Assembly: GCA_026686845.1 (NCBI GenBank)
Contig: JAIVEN010000014.1
Location: forward strand, 13,750,001-13,814,000
Direction of reading: 5' to 3'
Origin: Adenanthera pavonina
Lineage: Eukaryota > Streptophyta > Magnoliopsida > Fabales > Fabaceae
DNA length: 64,000 bases
A program made the translations under genes and the position numbers. Under the pieces are notes generated by a model, which made no database searches, was not told the DNA's origin, and worked only from the letters and a program-made list of their open reading frames with translations. This document shows, in pieces, positions 1-11,818 of the stretch. How positions within the stretch are numbered: the first letter of the stretch is position 1; every line of letters begins with the position of its first letter.

Positions 1-3000
1 TTCTGAATCTTTGACGACCCCTTTTGCATCAAAAAACATTGAAGAATGATTTTCACTAGGATCTTCAGCACTGAAGGAGTCAGTGTAAATGGACGCTGTT
101 GAAGTTGGTTCTGATATTGACCAGCAGATAGAATCCAGAAGGATGTTAGGTGTTATAGGACGCATTGGAGTCTGACAAGTCTGGAACAAGGGAAACTCTA
201 CTTTAGCGTTATTAAAAAAAGCCAGAATCTCCCAAATCCTGCTACCTTCCGCTAACTCTGACTAACCAACAGATAACACTGTAACATGCTGCAGAAGAAT
301 ATGAACTTGCCTCCCACAATTTACCCACAAAAGCAGTCAGTTGATGTTCTTTAGACAAATTATGATTAGCAACTAGATGTTTTAACAATGGTATTATGTC
401 CAGCAATACTTTTGAATGCTTAAGGATCCAAATTAGCTAAAACCAACAAACTTCGAAGAGCAAACATTGCTATGCAGAATTTTTTTTTCTTGCACGTGCT
501 CAAAAAGCATTAGAAACAAAAGAGGAGCGAATGCTGGAAATTAGATCTTTCAATTTGGTGCCGAAGGTTTATCACCCTGAAATTCATTCAGTGAAGACCC
601 AATTCTGTCCTTACCACACTACAAGTGTCTGAACTCTTAAATCATATTACATGGAGTGTAATAGGGTAGCAGATACAAAAAGTTAAAGCACCTTTAGCGT
701 AAAATTACAACAGGGACTGGAAATAAAAGGGCAAAAGGGCTTGCACTTTCAGAGATCATAACTGGTAAGCGTTACCGTCATGAACCTCAGAAACGAAACA
801 AGGAATGAAAGACTTGCCTGCATTCGACGACCTCGGCGATTTCTGACACCAATTTTTGCAGAGTTCACAATCTGTTGCCTTTCTTTGTAACTTCCTTTAC
901 TTTTAACTCCCTGAAGATCTTCGGGGAGATCATGTTTAAGTGATTCCTAATATGTAAATAGAATACATGTCAAAATTCCGTGTAAGGGGAAAGGCATAGG
1001 CTTTAGAGCATTATCAATTACAGAATTATTGAATGAAATAAGTAGGTTGACAATTTTTTTTTTAAGAAAAAACTACTACATTTAGTCCCAGAATAGAAGA
1101 AAAAAGTATGATTAAGGTGACATTTCAATAAGAATTAATCCTAGAGTTTGAGCCAATGAAGTGATTAAGACACGAAGCAGAATGATCCCTCAACGTATTG
1201 ATCTGAAGCATAGTCCTCAGTTAGTGATTCCAATTCCTACATCTTTACTGGTCCTAAAAGCTCAATCATGACCAACAAGTTATAATTGGTAGAATGCTTT
1301 CTGCCAACATTGTTAACAGACAGAAGAGTTTTAGCAGAGATTGTCACAGTACTCTAGGTAGTCCAATATCAAGCCATCATAAACATTTTACACAGTAATT
1401 CACTTACTGTGAATTTTTGGGCCTAAGACATGCAACACTCTCCTTGAACTTTAAGCCAGATGCTCAATAGTCTCTATCAACCACAAAATGTAGCATTACA
1501 GTCTTACAGACGATGCAACAATCTAGTATTCCTTGATTCCTAGTTCTACAACCATATTACCGTGTTTAATTTTGGTATCAGTCACTCAAATGGAATTGAT
1601 AATTAGTTTATTTTCACCTTTAAAACTTAGATCCAAACCAACCCTATACACCTATTTTGCAAAGAATTACACTTGAAATTGAACATGACAAAGAATTAGT
1701 CAAACAGTACATTCCCATATTAATGAAATTTTGCACCACACCGTGAAGTGCAATAAAAAATAAATCAAGATGATATTCAAACTAATAAGAGGTAAAAAGC
1801 GACAAATTACCTCCCTTGCAATGCCATTATGACTGTCTTCAAGCATCAAACCTACTTGCCTCGCCAAATCAGCAGACATGTGAACTAGCCTTTGCGCTTG
1901 TTTCTCCTTGGCTGTTTTTAGAATCCACAGTGGCTGAGACATATCATGTATCAAGAACTTCATTGTGAATATAAATAATACTGTAGAGACCTCTATACTG
2001 TATAACAACACAACAATGCCATCCATAAAGTTAGAAATGCAATATATTGGGGCAACCACATAGTCTGAGGCATCAAAAGGTTTTATGACCCCAAACAATC
2101 ATGCCTGATGTTCAAATAATAAACATAAGAATGCGACTCAGCACTTACTGTAATAAAGTTACTAGAATATCCAAGATATCTTCGGATGGATGTCCCTTCA
2201 GTGACTACATGACTAGCATTGCAACCAACATACCACTGTTCCATCAAACTGGCACCTTCTCTGGAAGCAGTCTCAATAACCTATTAAACATGCAAAAGCA
2301 TCCGGATGAATTGACCAAGAGCACTGAAATCATAAACTACCATAATTCAGGAGGGAAACTTAATCCAAGAAATAACTGACTAGTTCACATGTACCAACTC
2401 AATGACAAATGCATGCATGGGATTTTCAAAAGAATGCAAATATTTCTTGTTAGATCACATATGATTACCTTATTCCGCAATTCAGGTGAGATGTCTGGAT
2501 CAATGTATACGGAGCAATCAGATAAAGGAAGATCCACAGCCTTGCTAGACTCTCGCCCAGAAATTCTTTGAAATTCTTCTATTCTATCAGTTTGCTTGAT
2601 TTGATCAATACTTACAGGTAGACAAGAATTTTCAGCGTTTGTATACCCAGCAAGCAGTTTATAATCATCCAAGTGCATATTGTTATTGCCATAGTTCTTC
2701 ACGCTGTAAAGTGATTCACTCAACCTCACTGCAGCAGATGAAAGTGGAAAAAAATCAAGTCATAACAATTACTAATATGTATCAATTAAATTCTTAAAGG
2801 TTCCTCACTAAATCAATCCTATTTGGTTATTGACATCCATTAAAAACAATGATGAGAAACAAAGTCATTCCCCAAAATTAGAAACCAAAAGACCTCAAAG
2901 ACCACACCAGGAAGCACCTTCTTTATAATATTTAGGTCCAGTGAAACAAAATATCATCACAAAGACATTTGCTATTGAACATTGTTATTACCACAAAATA

Positions 3001-4814
3001 ATGAACTGCTCAATGTGTCAAAATAAGCATAAAGACTTATCCTCTGTATGATAACAGTGTCAAGATAATGAAATAAGATTTTGTAGCTGTTTAAATACAA
3101 GAAAAACTGATTGTCTGAGCACCAAATATATTCATCTCATCTGTGCCAACTTTTACACAAGGTAAGAAATGATCAACATAGGAAAAATTGTATAAAATCT
3201 TGTATTGCTTGGTACCATAGCACAGGGAGTGATATATATTTATCAAAAGAACTAACAAAAAACAAATCAGCAAAATAAAAAATGAGCTCTACTGACCATT
3301 TTTTCTAACACTATCAACAAACCAACCCAGTGTAACAAGAAAAAGACCATTTCTTGCTCCGTGCTTCAGTGCATGCTCAAACTTACGCCCACCAAAGCTG
3401 TAATAAGTGTTAAAGGTTTCATGCCAGGATTGAATCAATCAGTAAATACAAAACACTAGAGGAATATCGGTGCTGGGGACAAATGAAGGCAAAGACCATG
3501 ATAGATGAGCTCAAATCATAACATAATCAGATCTTTCTAAACACAAAAAACCGAATTTAAGTGAAGTAGCAACTGAGGCCCTGGTTGGGGGGTTGGTGTT
3601 GTCACTCCTAAATCATATGTAAAAAATTCATATAATTTCAGCTCAAATCATAACATAATCAGATCTTTCTAAACACAAAAAACCGAATTTAAACAAAGCA
3701 GCAACTGAGGCCCTGGTTGGGGGGTTGGGGGGGGGGTGGAGAAGAGATTGTCACTCCTAAATCATATGTAAAAAATTCATATGATTTCACGACTAAGAAA
3801 GGATATCTGAACCACCAAATGGGTACAATGAGGATGCAAATGGGGGCTATATTGGCCACCTAATCTCTCTGTAGCCTCCATGACCTGTTTCCTTGCTTCT
3901 GCCAAAACAAAAATCCAGAGAACAACAAAATAAAGACTAATTCTTTGACTTGTCATACACACGCACGCACAGAGAGAAATGTAACGGAAAATATGCACTA
4001 TCAACGCAAGTGGACCCTCTTGACCTCTTTTTTTTTTTTTATGCACAGTCTTTATGCCAAAGAAACAACAAAACGGGAGGAGAGCGTCGGAAGCCATAAC
4101 TATATCATCAACTACTGAGATAATCAGGAGTATACTCCTCTCAACTTCTTTTGCCATTTGAGTGCACGATGTTTATGCAAATTAAACAAAGGAAAATAAA
4201 GAAATTAAATTGGCAGATAGCAATAGCCTCAATTCACCCATATCTGCCCCTCAAACACATTATAACTGACTCTAGTTCATAGCTTAAATTTTGCCACTTT
4301 ATATTGCTATCAGTGTTAAGAAGTAAAATTACCAAGCCCCTTCTTCCTCTCCTCCGCCATGACCCAAAATAAAAAGAGAGGGGCAATGAGAATATTGTTC
4401 CCTAGTTCAAAACAAAAATGACATAGAACGTAAAAACATATTCATAGATTTTTGCTGATGATTACAGAGTAACTGACTCCTACATTCTTCTATGTGAAAC
4501 ACTATCCCAAGAGAAGGAAAGAATTGAGTACCGAGCGTCATCAAGATATCAGCATAGGAAAAACTATAAACAAATAGGAAGCATAGAAGTTTATGGATAA
4601 AAAACATACCTTTAGACAAACCAGTTACGCATATAACGAGACCAGCAAAAGGAGCACTTGATCGCACTTCCACTGGTTCAGAACCGTTAAAGGATGAAAC
4701 AGGAGTCGTTGGCTCCAAAGGTTGCAGATGCAAGCCCCTGAATGAAGGCAAAGAAGGTGAAAACAGTCCAGAGCATCCCTTGCTGCTTACAAGTTCAACT
4801 CTATCACCACCCAT
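1..4814 (-). CDS. MEI1: MEI1/TopBP1-like multi-BRCT protein, N-terminal exons (partial, runs off left edge)
   Basis: Phospho-peptide-binding BRCT scaffold of the plant TopBP1/MEI1 family, which acts in the nucleus in meiotic DNA repair (family knowledge). Exons read on the minus strand: 4814-4610, 3898-3807, 3399-3297, 2728-2469, 2280-2149, 1933-1811, 946-818 and 180-1, together 408 codons, with phases agreeing at every junction. The first BRCT spans exons 1-3, from APFAGLVICVTGLSK through the THLVV segment to GRKFEHALKHG and LGWFVDSVRKN. A second BRCT is visible in exon 5 (EGASLMEQWYVGCNASHVV). The start is the ATG at 4814, followed by MGGDRVELVSSKG; the upstream in-frame GTG at 4823 is unlikely. 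Intron 2 (3400-3806) is apparently AT-AC and intron 7 (181-817) GC-AG. No stop lies within the exons, so the gene looks functional. An additional exon between 946 and 1811 cannot be excluded. A damaged copy of the 5' end lies at 33985-35140. Confidence 0.82.
3400..3806 (-). other. apparent U12-type AT-AC intron of the MEI1-like gene
   Basis: The 5' splice site after the exon ending THLVVQ reads ATATCCTTTC, the U12 AT-AC consensus. The 3' end has CCTTTAAC, a U12 branch-point-like motif, about ten bases before the terminal AC. Cutting at AC restores the frame to SFGGRKFEHALKHG, while using the next AG breaks it. No GT donor lies near the exon end. Confidence 0.8.
3509..3789. repeat. tandem duplication inside the U12 intron
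   Basis: Two head-to-tail copies, about 3509-3640 and 3641-3789, both starting GCTCAAATCATAACATAATC and ending near TTCATATRATTTCA. The second copy has an extended G-run (3719-3737) and an extra AGAAGAGATTG stretch. It ends 17 bases from the 5' splice site of the intron. Confidence 0.9.
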
Positions 4815-4823
4815 AACCGCCAC

Positions 4824-6985
4824 TAAAATGGTGAAATTTTTAACTACGCGGCAGCAGAATTAAAACGAAAAAAAATTCAAATATATTTGAAGTCGAGAAA
4901 AATAGAAATTATGAGCAGAGTTGCCGATCATTTGTGGGCAATGACAGATTAAAAACTTTGATAATTAAATACATAATTGGGCGGGAAATTTTTCTTGAGG
5001 AGAATAGAAAGATTGAACAAAGACAGGATCACTGAATGTGATCAAACAACCCCGTAATCGACAAAGGAAAAATAAAGAGACAAGTCCGAGTTTCTGAGGA
5101 ATGGGTAAACAGAATCTTGGGGTGAGGCGAGAAAGAATCGAAACAGCGAAGAAATATGTATTGGCAGAAATTCAAAGACTTGCAGACAAAGAATGGATTT
5201 TGAAGGTGCTAGGTTTGTACATGTTAAAAGATATTAGAAAAGCGAATTTTTTTGAATGTTGTGCTCTGACTCTCAGTTTTCTGTGTATGAACGCGAAAGA
5301 CTGTTTCTTTGGTAATTTTCACTACTTTATATCTCTGCTTTTGCAACGCATGTGAGAGCGTGGGCTTCACCGTAAAGGGCATCAAGGCAAGCGAGTATAC
5401 TAGCGAGTCCACACCGCAAGCAAATTGAAAGTTGGTGAGAGCCAAGTGTTCAAAAGTTTCCACTTTGGAGAGATTTCTTAAAGTAAGCGCAATCTAATTT
5501 AGCATCACCACGACTTAAATCCTTCTGAGGACTGAGACTATGGAGCTAACCTGGGTCTGGTGATGGGTCCAACGAGGGCTCTGGACGGGTTCATGGTGGT
5601 CTGATGAATGCTTGATTTGAATTGAATCTCACTTGACTGTTGCAGAGTAATTTGAGATTGGTCCGGACAAATGGAGCCATCTCTTTCTTTTCTTTGTTCT
5701 TATGGTTAATATTCAATAGGAAAAGGTTTTAAAAGAAAGGGATAAATTTTCACTGCTGCGAAGAGCCGAACTCTCGAGCTTGTTCAAATAACAAGAGAAA
5801 GTAATTTCATAATGGGAGGAAATTTAAATTGTTTGTGATCACGATCCAAATCTCGTTGGCCGAAGAAAAATAAAAATCAAAATCATAACCTAATTAGCTT
5901 TAGCTGAATGACACTGTTACTTGTTCCCTTCGCACAACTTTTCTGCAATCCATTCAAGGCATTGACTCCTAAAAAAAATAAGGGGATTTGTACAGATAAA
6001 ACTTACCAATTGGAGCTCTATGGCAATTTGAAAAAATTACTGAGAGGTAATCAAGCTTTTATAAGCAATGAGTTGATGCTTAATGGATGGAAGATTGTCC
6101 ATATTGGTTCCTTCAAACAGATGTGATAGCTTGGTTAGTGTATAATGCAGATCATCATGATCATAATTATTTAATCCAATTTAAGCCACGATGGGTCGGC
6201 GTCCCTTTCAACAATAAATTTTGATAGTTCTGCTTCGTGAAGAAGCTAATCCTTGCTTGCACGCTCTAAGTGCAGCTTGAGAAACTTCCTGATGGGACCG
6301 GTACCCTATTGAGCTGTGCCAAGTAGCTAAACCGTGCTTGCTAAGCCAATGGTCAACTCCATTATCTTAGTGAATAGACAAAGGGGATACTCCGGTCCAT
6401 ATTATAAAATATTTTGTACTAATTACACGCATATTAAGAAAATAACTTTTTCAACTCAAATTAATGTAAAAAATATCTATATTTCCTATTTTATCCTCAT
6501 TAAATATCCTATTCTATTATTATTACAGAGGTATAAATGAAGAGAGATAAAACATTAAAGACATGGATAAAATAGGAAAAAAATATCTAATGTCCTATAT
6601 TTTGGACCAAAAACTTATCATATAATATACCTTATAATATGCATCGGAGAGAGTAAACTTGAAGTGCCTAATTTTTATATTCCTAATAAGTCACTAGTGG
6701 CAACCAATTTCACATTCTATTCTAGTGTCATAAAAATTCTTCTTGTAAAGAGGTATGTCTTTATCAAGTTATACAGTCCATGGCGTTGTACAGATAAGCA
6801 AGAGGACCACACCTTACAGTGAAATGTGCAGATATAGAGATATGGAAGCAGTTGGCAATTCACTTGTCCCTCGTGTTATGGGTCACGAATGCTCTCGTCC
6901 CTTTCCTAGCCAGCGCCTTGGCCCTTACCACTTAACCTACTTTCAAGACTTTGATTTTGTAGGCAATATTCTGGTAATTCTTTAG
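4824..6985. other. upstream and intergenic region of the MEI1-like gene, no supported gene
   Basis: This holds the presumed promoter and 5' UTR of the MEI1-like gene (leftward transcription). The stretch 4930-5040 recurs near 35060-35140. A GC-richer patch at 5520-5680 could carry a very short minus-strand first exon (MNPSRALVGPITRPR followed by a CAG/GTTAGC donor), but I found no following exon and do not call a gene. The open frames here have no recognisable domain. Confidence 0.5.
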
Positions 6986-7485
6986 ATCAGGATATTTCTG
7001 ATATTTATCTTTTTAGCTTCCATCACCAATTATTGTAATTTGTGTTAGGACTTAGAGAGTAATATTTAATCCAAAAGAAGAGCCTTTTAAATGAGAGAAC
7101 TTAGACTAAGAAAGTTAAATCTCAATGCTATTTGATAACATTTGAATGATTTCCTAGTTAGAAAGAAACAAAGGCCTCTATGTTTGTGTGGTATATGAGT
7201 ATTGCAAATGGCTCAGAGGTGATGAGCATATAATCAGAGTCAGAGCATGTCTTGCGTAGCAGTGGTAATGTATGCAGACATGGACTGCTCAAACTCAAAA
7301 GCCTAAGCAGAATGAAAAGAAACAAAAGTAGAGTGAGAGACAGTCAACAAAGCTGTCAATCACCGCAGGAAAAATAAAGAAACGTTTCCAGTGGTGGGAT
7401 TGAACTGGGCACTTATTATCATTTCACACTCTTGCTGCGGGCCATGATGTAAAGCAAGCCAATTATAGAATTAGAATTAAGGGGT
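6986..7485. repeat. dispersed segment, copy A (second copy at 24318-25065)
   Basis: Noncoding sequence from CAGGATATTTCTGATAT to GAATTAGAATTAAGGGG that reappears in the same orientation at 24318-25065. Shared landmarks include AATGAGAGAACTTAGACTAA and GCTGCGGGCCATGATGTAAA. The second copy is longer because of an internal insertion and other small indels. Confidence 0.85.
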
Positions 7486-7850
7486 AAAAGGCCCAAAAAA
7501 AAAAATCAGGAGAAAATGGGGTCAGTCCCGATGATATTCCTCGTCTTTAACAAGCAAACATCCAAATCCTTTACTCGTCGATTCCATCAGCTGATCCATA
7601 ATAAGAACTGCTTCCTGGCAAACAGGAAGCTCATCCTGCTTCTTCATGACATCCTTTACCTGCACATACAATCATGCGATTTTCCTTTAAGATGATGAGC
7701 AACGACATATTTTAAAAGTTGTTACTTAAGAGAACAAGACACTTGAGGAAAACAAATTTATCGGACAGAAGAAAAGAAACAAGAGCAGAAAAGTTAAACC
7801 AAAACGCTCTAAAAGTGACTCCTCCACGAGAAGGTATTACTAATCATTTA

Positions 7851-7859
7851 TTCATAGAA
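7851..7859. repeat. left 9-bp target-site duplication of the MULE
   Basis: TTCATAGAA, identical to 19641-19649 at the other end of the element. Confidence 0.85.
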
Positions 7860-8105
7860 GGGTTAAAGTATCTGTCCCTAAAGTTTCTTCGATGTTGTTG
7901 ATGGTATTCTAAACTTTTTTTTAGCAATGTTATATTTAGCAATGTTATCCTTTAAAGTGTCAAAATCAAAACAATATCGCCCAAAACTAATAGAAGCCAT
8001 CAACATCTATTATCTTCCGCACATGGTGACAATCTGTTAGCCATGTTATATTCCACGCATTACATCAAAACAAGTCGGGTAGTTCAAAAAGGTGAACAAA
8101 GTTGG
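7860..8105 (+). repeat. left terminal inverted repeat of the MULE
   Basis: Matches the reverse complement of 19434-19640 throughout, including TGGTATTCTAAACTTTTTTT and the GCCATCAACATCTATTATC stretch. It carries a private 15-base duplication near 7921-7950 (AGCAATGTTATATTT then AGCAATGTTATCCTT). Confidence 0.85.
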
Positions 8106-8204
8106 AAAATGAAGATCTAAGAAGCTCGCAAGAAGGAAACAAAGGTATAAGAAGTAAAAAATGAAGGTTTGTGAGAGAAGAAGCTATGCTTCCCCAAGTC
8201 AAAG

Positions 8205-9495
8205 ATTAAGTAAACGATTGTTTAGAGCATTTTGAAGGACAAAGCCATGCTAATCGATTGTGATAGGCATGTAACAGGTTATCACCATTGTTTTGAGAAT
8301 CAGACTAGACCCGATGATTGAACCAGTCAGACCGTCACCCGAAGACAAGAACAGCTCATTTTTTAGCTTTAGACCGTTTTAAGGGTTGGATTGAGTCAGA
8401 TTGCTTTGAACCAGCTTTCGAGCTAGGAACCGGAATTAAGCTCGGAACTGGAGTAGTTTTCAAAGAATCAAATGATTCTTTTAATTGTGTAAAATTTAAC
8501 TTAAATTTAATTTTTTGCCAAAATTATTAATTATAAAAATTATTAAAGAGTAAAAATACTATTTTTCTTTCTATTTTAAAATGACTAATTATAAAAATGA
8601 ACAATTTCATTGTATTACACTCCATCAGTCCCCAATTATAAGAGAATTTTAAAACTTTTCATTTATCCCAAAATATAAGAAATATAGATAAAATTTGCGT
8701 AGTAATTAATATAGTTTTCCTTTTATACCCTTAAATAATTAAGGCTGTGTTAACAATTACTAGCAATTAATTAGTCACATTCTAGACTTTTAATATGGAC
8801 AATTCTAGAAAAAAAATGAAATTGTAGTATAATTAATAAGTTTAATTACCAAAACTGTTTTTTCTTTGGTACTGATAAAGTAGTTATTTGTTTCTTATAA
8901 TTGGAGATGGGGTGTATAGTTATTTTATAATGTTATGATCATATAGTATTATTATATTGAAATGTTTTAATATTACTTTCAATGATTTAATCTATATTAT
9001 TATTATGTGAGCTTTTTAACTTATTATGAATTTGTACTACTTAAATTTATTTTCTTAATAATTTAATATTTTCTTTTTATACATATATTATTAAATATAA
9101 TATTATTTCTATTTAATTATTACATCACTGGTTTGACTGCTGGTTAGACCATAAAAATCGTGACCCAATGGCATTTTTGGTTCAACGTTCAGTATGGTTT
9201 TAAAACATTGGTTATCATAGGGAAGATGAGAAGAATAAAAGCATAACATTATAGAGTATAACCAATTGTTGAGTGACAGAAAAAGTAGACACATGAATAA
9301 AAGAAATTATAACCGATTGTGAGGCATTAGTAACCTATTATTGTGAAGGAAAGAAATGAGAACTAAAGGAGACTAGGTCATAAACGATTGTGTTACCTCA
9401 GATAAATGTTTATATCAGTGAAGAGAAAAGATGAAGCATTGAGAAGCTGATGTAATAGGTTACATTGGCAAAGATAATTGGTTATGTTAAGGTAA
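8205..9495. repeat. scattered AATCGATTA-like near-palindromes, left cluster
   Basis: Degenerate motifs such as TAATCGATTGTGATAG (8252), AACCGATTGTGAGG (9311), AAACGATTGTGTTACC (9382) and GTAATAGGTTACATTGG (9450) recur here. They resemble those of the denser cluster at 14100-15150 on the other side of the plant-transposon-protein gene. The MITE at 8618-8914 lies within this stretch. Confidence 0.6.
8618..8914. mobile_element. Stowaway-like (Tc1/mariner) MITE, 297 bp
   Basis: Flanked by TA on both sides (8616-8617, 8915-8916). The left end CACTCCATCAGTCCCCAATT and the reverse complement of the right end CACCCCATCTCCAATTATAA form imperfect inverted repeats sharing CAATTATAAGA. The interior is AT-rich and non-coding, as expected of a MITE. 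It lies inside the MULE. Confidence 0.7.
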
Positions 9496-10056
9496 ACTCA
9501 AGTAAAATAATTGATCATAAATAGAAACTAATAATTTAAAAAATTAAGTTCCCATCCACATAAGTCAAGAGCTCAATTTGAATCTATGTTAGTTTCTTCT
9601 TACTCTATTTGAATTCCTTTACCTTTTCCTTGAACTTCATCAGTTTTTTTCTTCTTCTTCTCCCCCTTTTTGTCATCATCGATAACCACTCCTTGGAGAG
9701 CCCTTGGTTAAGGAAGAGGAGAAACGATAACACCTATGGTCACAGCTTGTTCAAGCAGAAGTGTAGCCATGGTAATGTCAATAATAGGACTGAGATGATC
9801 AAGTGCATTCCTTAGACCACGAATAAGTGGAATGTGTGGCCTTGGGGTGAAAGCTTCAAGAGCAAACATCTTCCTAACAACACGAGAAGGAGTCCTATCA
9901 AAGAGCATTTCTTCAGAGGCAAAGGTAGGGATCATGGATAATGGTTGCAAGTGTTCAACAGGTGGATCATCTGTTAGTAGTGGAAGTGTTTGAGATATAG
10001 AAGGCTCAAATGGTGTTGGTGCATTAGATGGTGAAGGTGAGGATGGTGCATGCAGT

Positions 10057-10061
10057 GATAG
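10057..10061. repeat. target duplication GATAG, left of the Cassandra-type TRIM
   Basis: GATAG, identical to 11009-11013. Confidence 0.85.
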
Positions 10062-10499
10062 TGTAACGTCCGGCCGCTATTCAGGATTGACGACTATCCC
10101 CACAAACCAACACAAGCCCTTTCGGTGTGCTTTGTCCTCACTCACACACCTCCTTCCCAGGAGGTCACCCATCTCATAATTGCTCCAGGTCAAGCACGCT
10201 TAACTGAGGAGTTTTTAAGGGATAGACTACCGAAAAGGTAGGTGCACCTTGTTGGTATAGGTAGTACCTATCAATTCCTTTAAGCTATCCTTAACCGTAT
10301 AGTCCCATACCTATACAGTCTCTGGATCCCTCTCGTTCTGGTATGTATTCGATTCATTCATATGCCTCTTCCACTTAGAAGTCTGCCAGGAGCCGCTCCT
10401 TGCCGATGCCTCATTACTTTATCCTCGTTACTTTATCTGACCCCCACTTTTCTTGCACCGGCGATCACTCCCCGCCCTCATCAGGGCCCGGATGTCACA
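10062..10499 (-). repeat. Cassandra-type LTR (3' LTR of the minus-strand element)
   Basis: Starts TGTAACGTCCGG and ends GGATGTCACA. Same length as the partner LTR at 10571-11008, with about five differences, all transitions by eye. Confidence 0.85.
10152..10217 (-). promoter_or_regulatory. 5S-rRNA-like internal promoter region in the 3' LTR
   Basis: The reverse complement contains AGTTAAGCGTGCTTG, matching the 5S A-box region, and GATGGGTGACCTCCTGGGAA, with a one-base change here, matching the C-box region. In Cassandra such segments recruit the Pol III machinery (family knowledge). Confidence 0.8.
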
Positions 10500-10570
10500 T
10501 GCCCACCAGCTTCCGCTTGGTTCGTCCCCGAACCATACCGTACTGAGAGAGGCTGGGCTCTGATACCAAC

Positions 10571-11008
10571 TGTAACGTCCGGCCGCTATTCAGGATTGAC
10601 GACTGTCCCCACAAACCAACACAAGCCCTTTCGGTGTGCTTTGTCCTCACTCACACACCTCCTTCCCAGGAGGTCACCCATCCCATAATTGCTCCAGGTC
10701 AAGCACGCTTAACTGAGGAGTTTTTAAGGGATAGACTACCGAAAAGGTAGGTGCACCTTGTTGGTATAGGTAGTACCTATCAATTCCTTTAAGCTATCCT
10801 TAACCGTATAGTCTCATACCTATACAGTCTTTGGATCCCTCTCGTTCTGGTATGTATTCGATTCATTCATATGCCCCTTCCACTTAGAAGTCTGCCAGGA
10901 GCCGCTCCTTGCCGATGCCTCATTACTTTATCCTCGTTACTTTATCTGACCCCCACTTTTCTTGCACCGGCGATCACTCCCCGCCCTCATCAGGGCCCGG
11001 ATGTCACA
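10571..11008 (-). repeat. Cassandra-type LTR (5' LTR of the minus-strand element)
   Basis: Directly adjoins the tRNA-iMet primer-binding site at 10558-10570, which identifies it as the 5' LTR on the minus strand. Confidence 0.85.
10661..10726 (-). promoter_or_regulatory. 5S-rRNA-like internal promoter region in the 5' LTR
   Basis: Same as the copy 509 bases to the left. The C-box-like GATGGGTGACCTCCTGGGAA is matched exactly here. Confidence 0.8.
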
Positions 11009-11013
11009 GATAG
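11009..11013. repeat. target duplication GATAG, right of the Cassandra-type TRIM
   Basis: GATAG, identical to 10057-10061. Confidence 0.85.
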
Positions 11014-11818
11014 TATGAGTTCTTGTTCTTGTTCTATAGAAGACTTAGCAAGTTCTGAACGAAGTGAGGAGGCAGTAGCTTGTTCATTCCCATAGTAATG
11101 CCTAGTATAAAATCTCATATCTTTCTTTTGGCCTCGAATTTCATGTAATGCCATATCTACTTGATTGATTCTATTATCTATGGCCACTAAGAGATCAAAG
11201 ATCTTTGAGTGATGATTAATGAGTTCCTTCTTCATAGCATCAAGTTCTTTAAACACTGCACCAGTGATGGTTGTCATCATATGATTCAGAATTTTGGAGG
11301 CATTATCTGAATCTTCTTCTAAAACATGTCTAGAGGATTTTTGAGATTTCTAAGTATGAGAAGGGGTAGGTTGATTTATAGGTGCCTATAAATGAGCTAG
11401 TGAAAGAGACTTTTTCTTTTCCCAATTCTTGCTACAATCCATATCCCTTTCTCAAACTATGAGTCCATTCGATGAAGAGTTTGAGAGTTGAATTCCTCAG
11501 GCACACTTCTTTCTTTACCTTCAAGATGCCATATGTTATTGTTTCTTAAAATCAAAGGCTTATCCATAGCTCTAGCAGCATCAATGAATCTTTTGATGAT
11601 AATACTTGCTATGGCAATAAGGGTTTTTCTTATCAATCCAGTCATCATTTTCAACTCAGGTCCAGTTAAGTGTCCAAAACTAAAAGTCTTGTTTACCAGG
11701 ATCCTAGTGAGAATGTAATGGAGAACTCTGAACTTGATAGGCAAATCAGAGGGTTTGATATTACATGTTTCTAGGCTTAAATTTATTTCTATAATAGCCT
11801 GATACATCTTTGGTCTAG

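Larger units (their letters stand above)
10062..11008 (-). mobile_element. Cassandra-type TRIM retrotransposon carrying 5S-rRNA-like promoter segments
   Basis: Two 438-bp direct repeats (10062-10499 and 10571-11008), each TG...CA, surround a 71-bp core (10500-10570) and are flanked by the 5-bp duplication GATAG. Next to the right LTR is GGCTCTGATACCA, the reverse complement of a primer-binding site for initiator tRNA-Met, so the element runs on the minus strand. Each LTR contains a 5S-rRNA-like stretch in reverse complement (CCCAGGAGGTCACCCAT, then CAAGCACGCTTAACTGAGGA), the hallmark of Cassandra elements. It has no coding capacity, and the apparent 74-108-residue frames are LTR read-through. 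I count about five single-base differences between the LTRs, which indicates a recent insertion. Confidence 0.88.

Noticed and set aside
4815..4823. GTG at 4823 as start of the MEI1-like protein
   Set aside because: Nuclear plant genes start at ATG, and the in-frame ATG at 4814 is available.
5520..5680. Possible tiny first exon MNPSRALVGPITRPR on the minus strand
   Set aside because: There is a donor-like CAG/GTTAGC, but no second exon in frame and no recognised family.
7380..7440. tRNA-like GTGGTGGGATTGAACTGGG (also near 24795)
   Set aside because: It resembles a T-arm but no acceptor, D or anticodon arm could be found, and it is part of the duplicated segment.
10152..10217. A possible genuine 5S rRNA gene
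   Set aside because: Only the A- and C-box regions match. The rest of the 120-base gene is absent and the segment lies within an LTR.
10362..11095. Two plus-strand frames starting with the same MPLPLRSLPGAAPC
   Set aside because: They are translations of the two Cassandra-type LTRs on the non-element strand and continue into unrelated DNA, so they are not genes.
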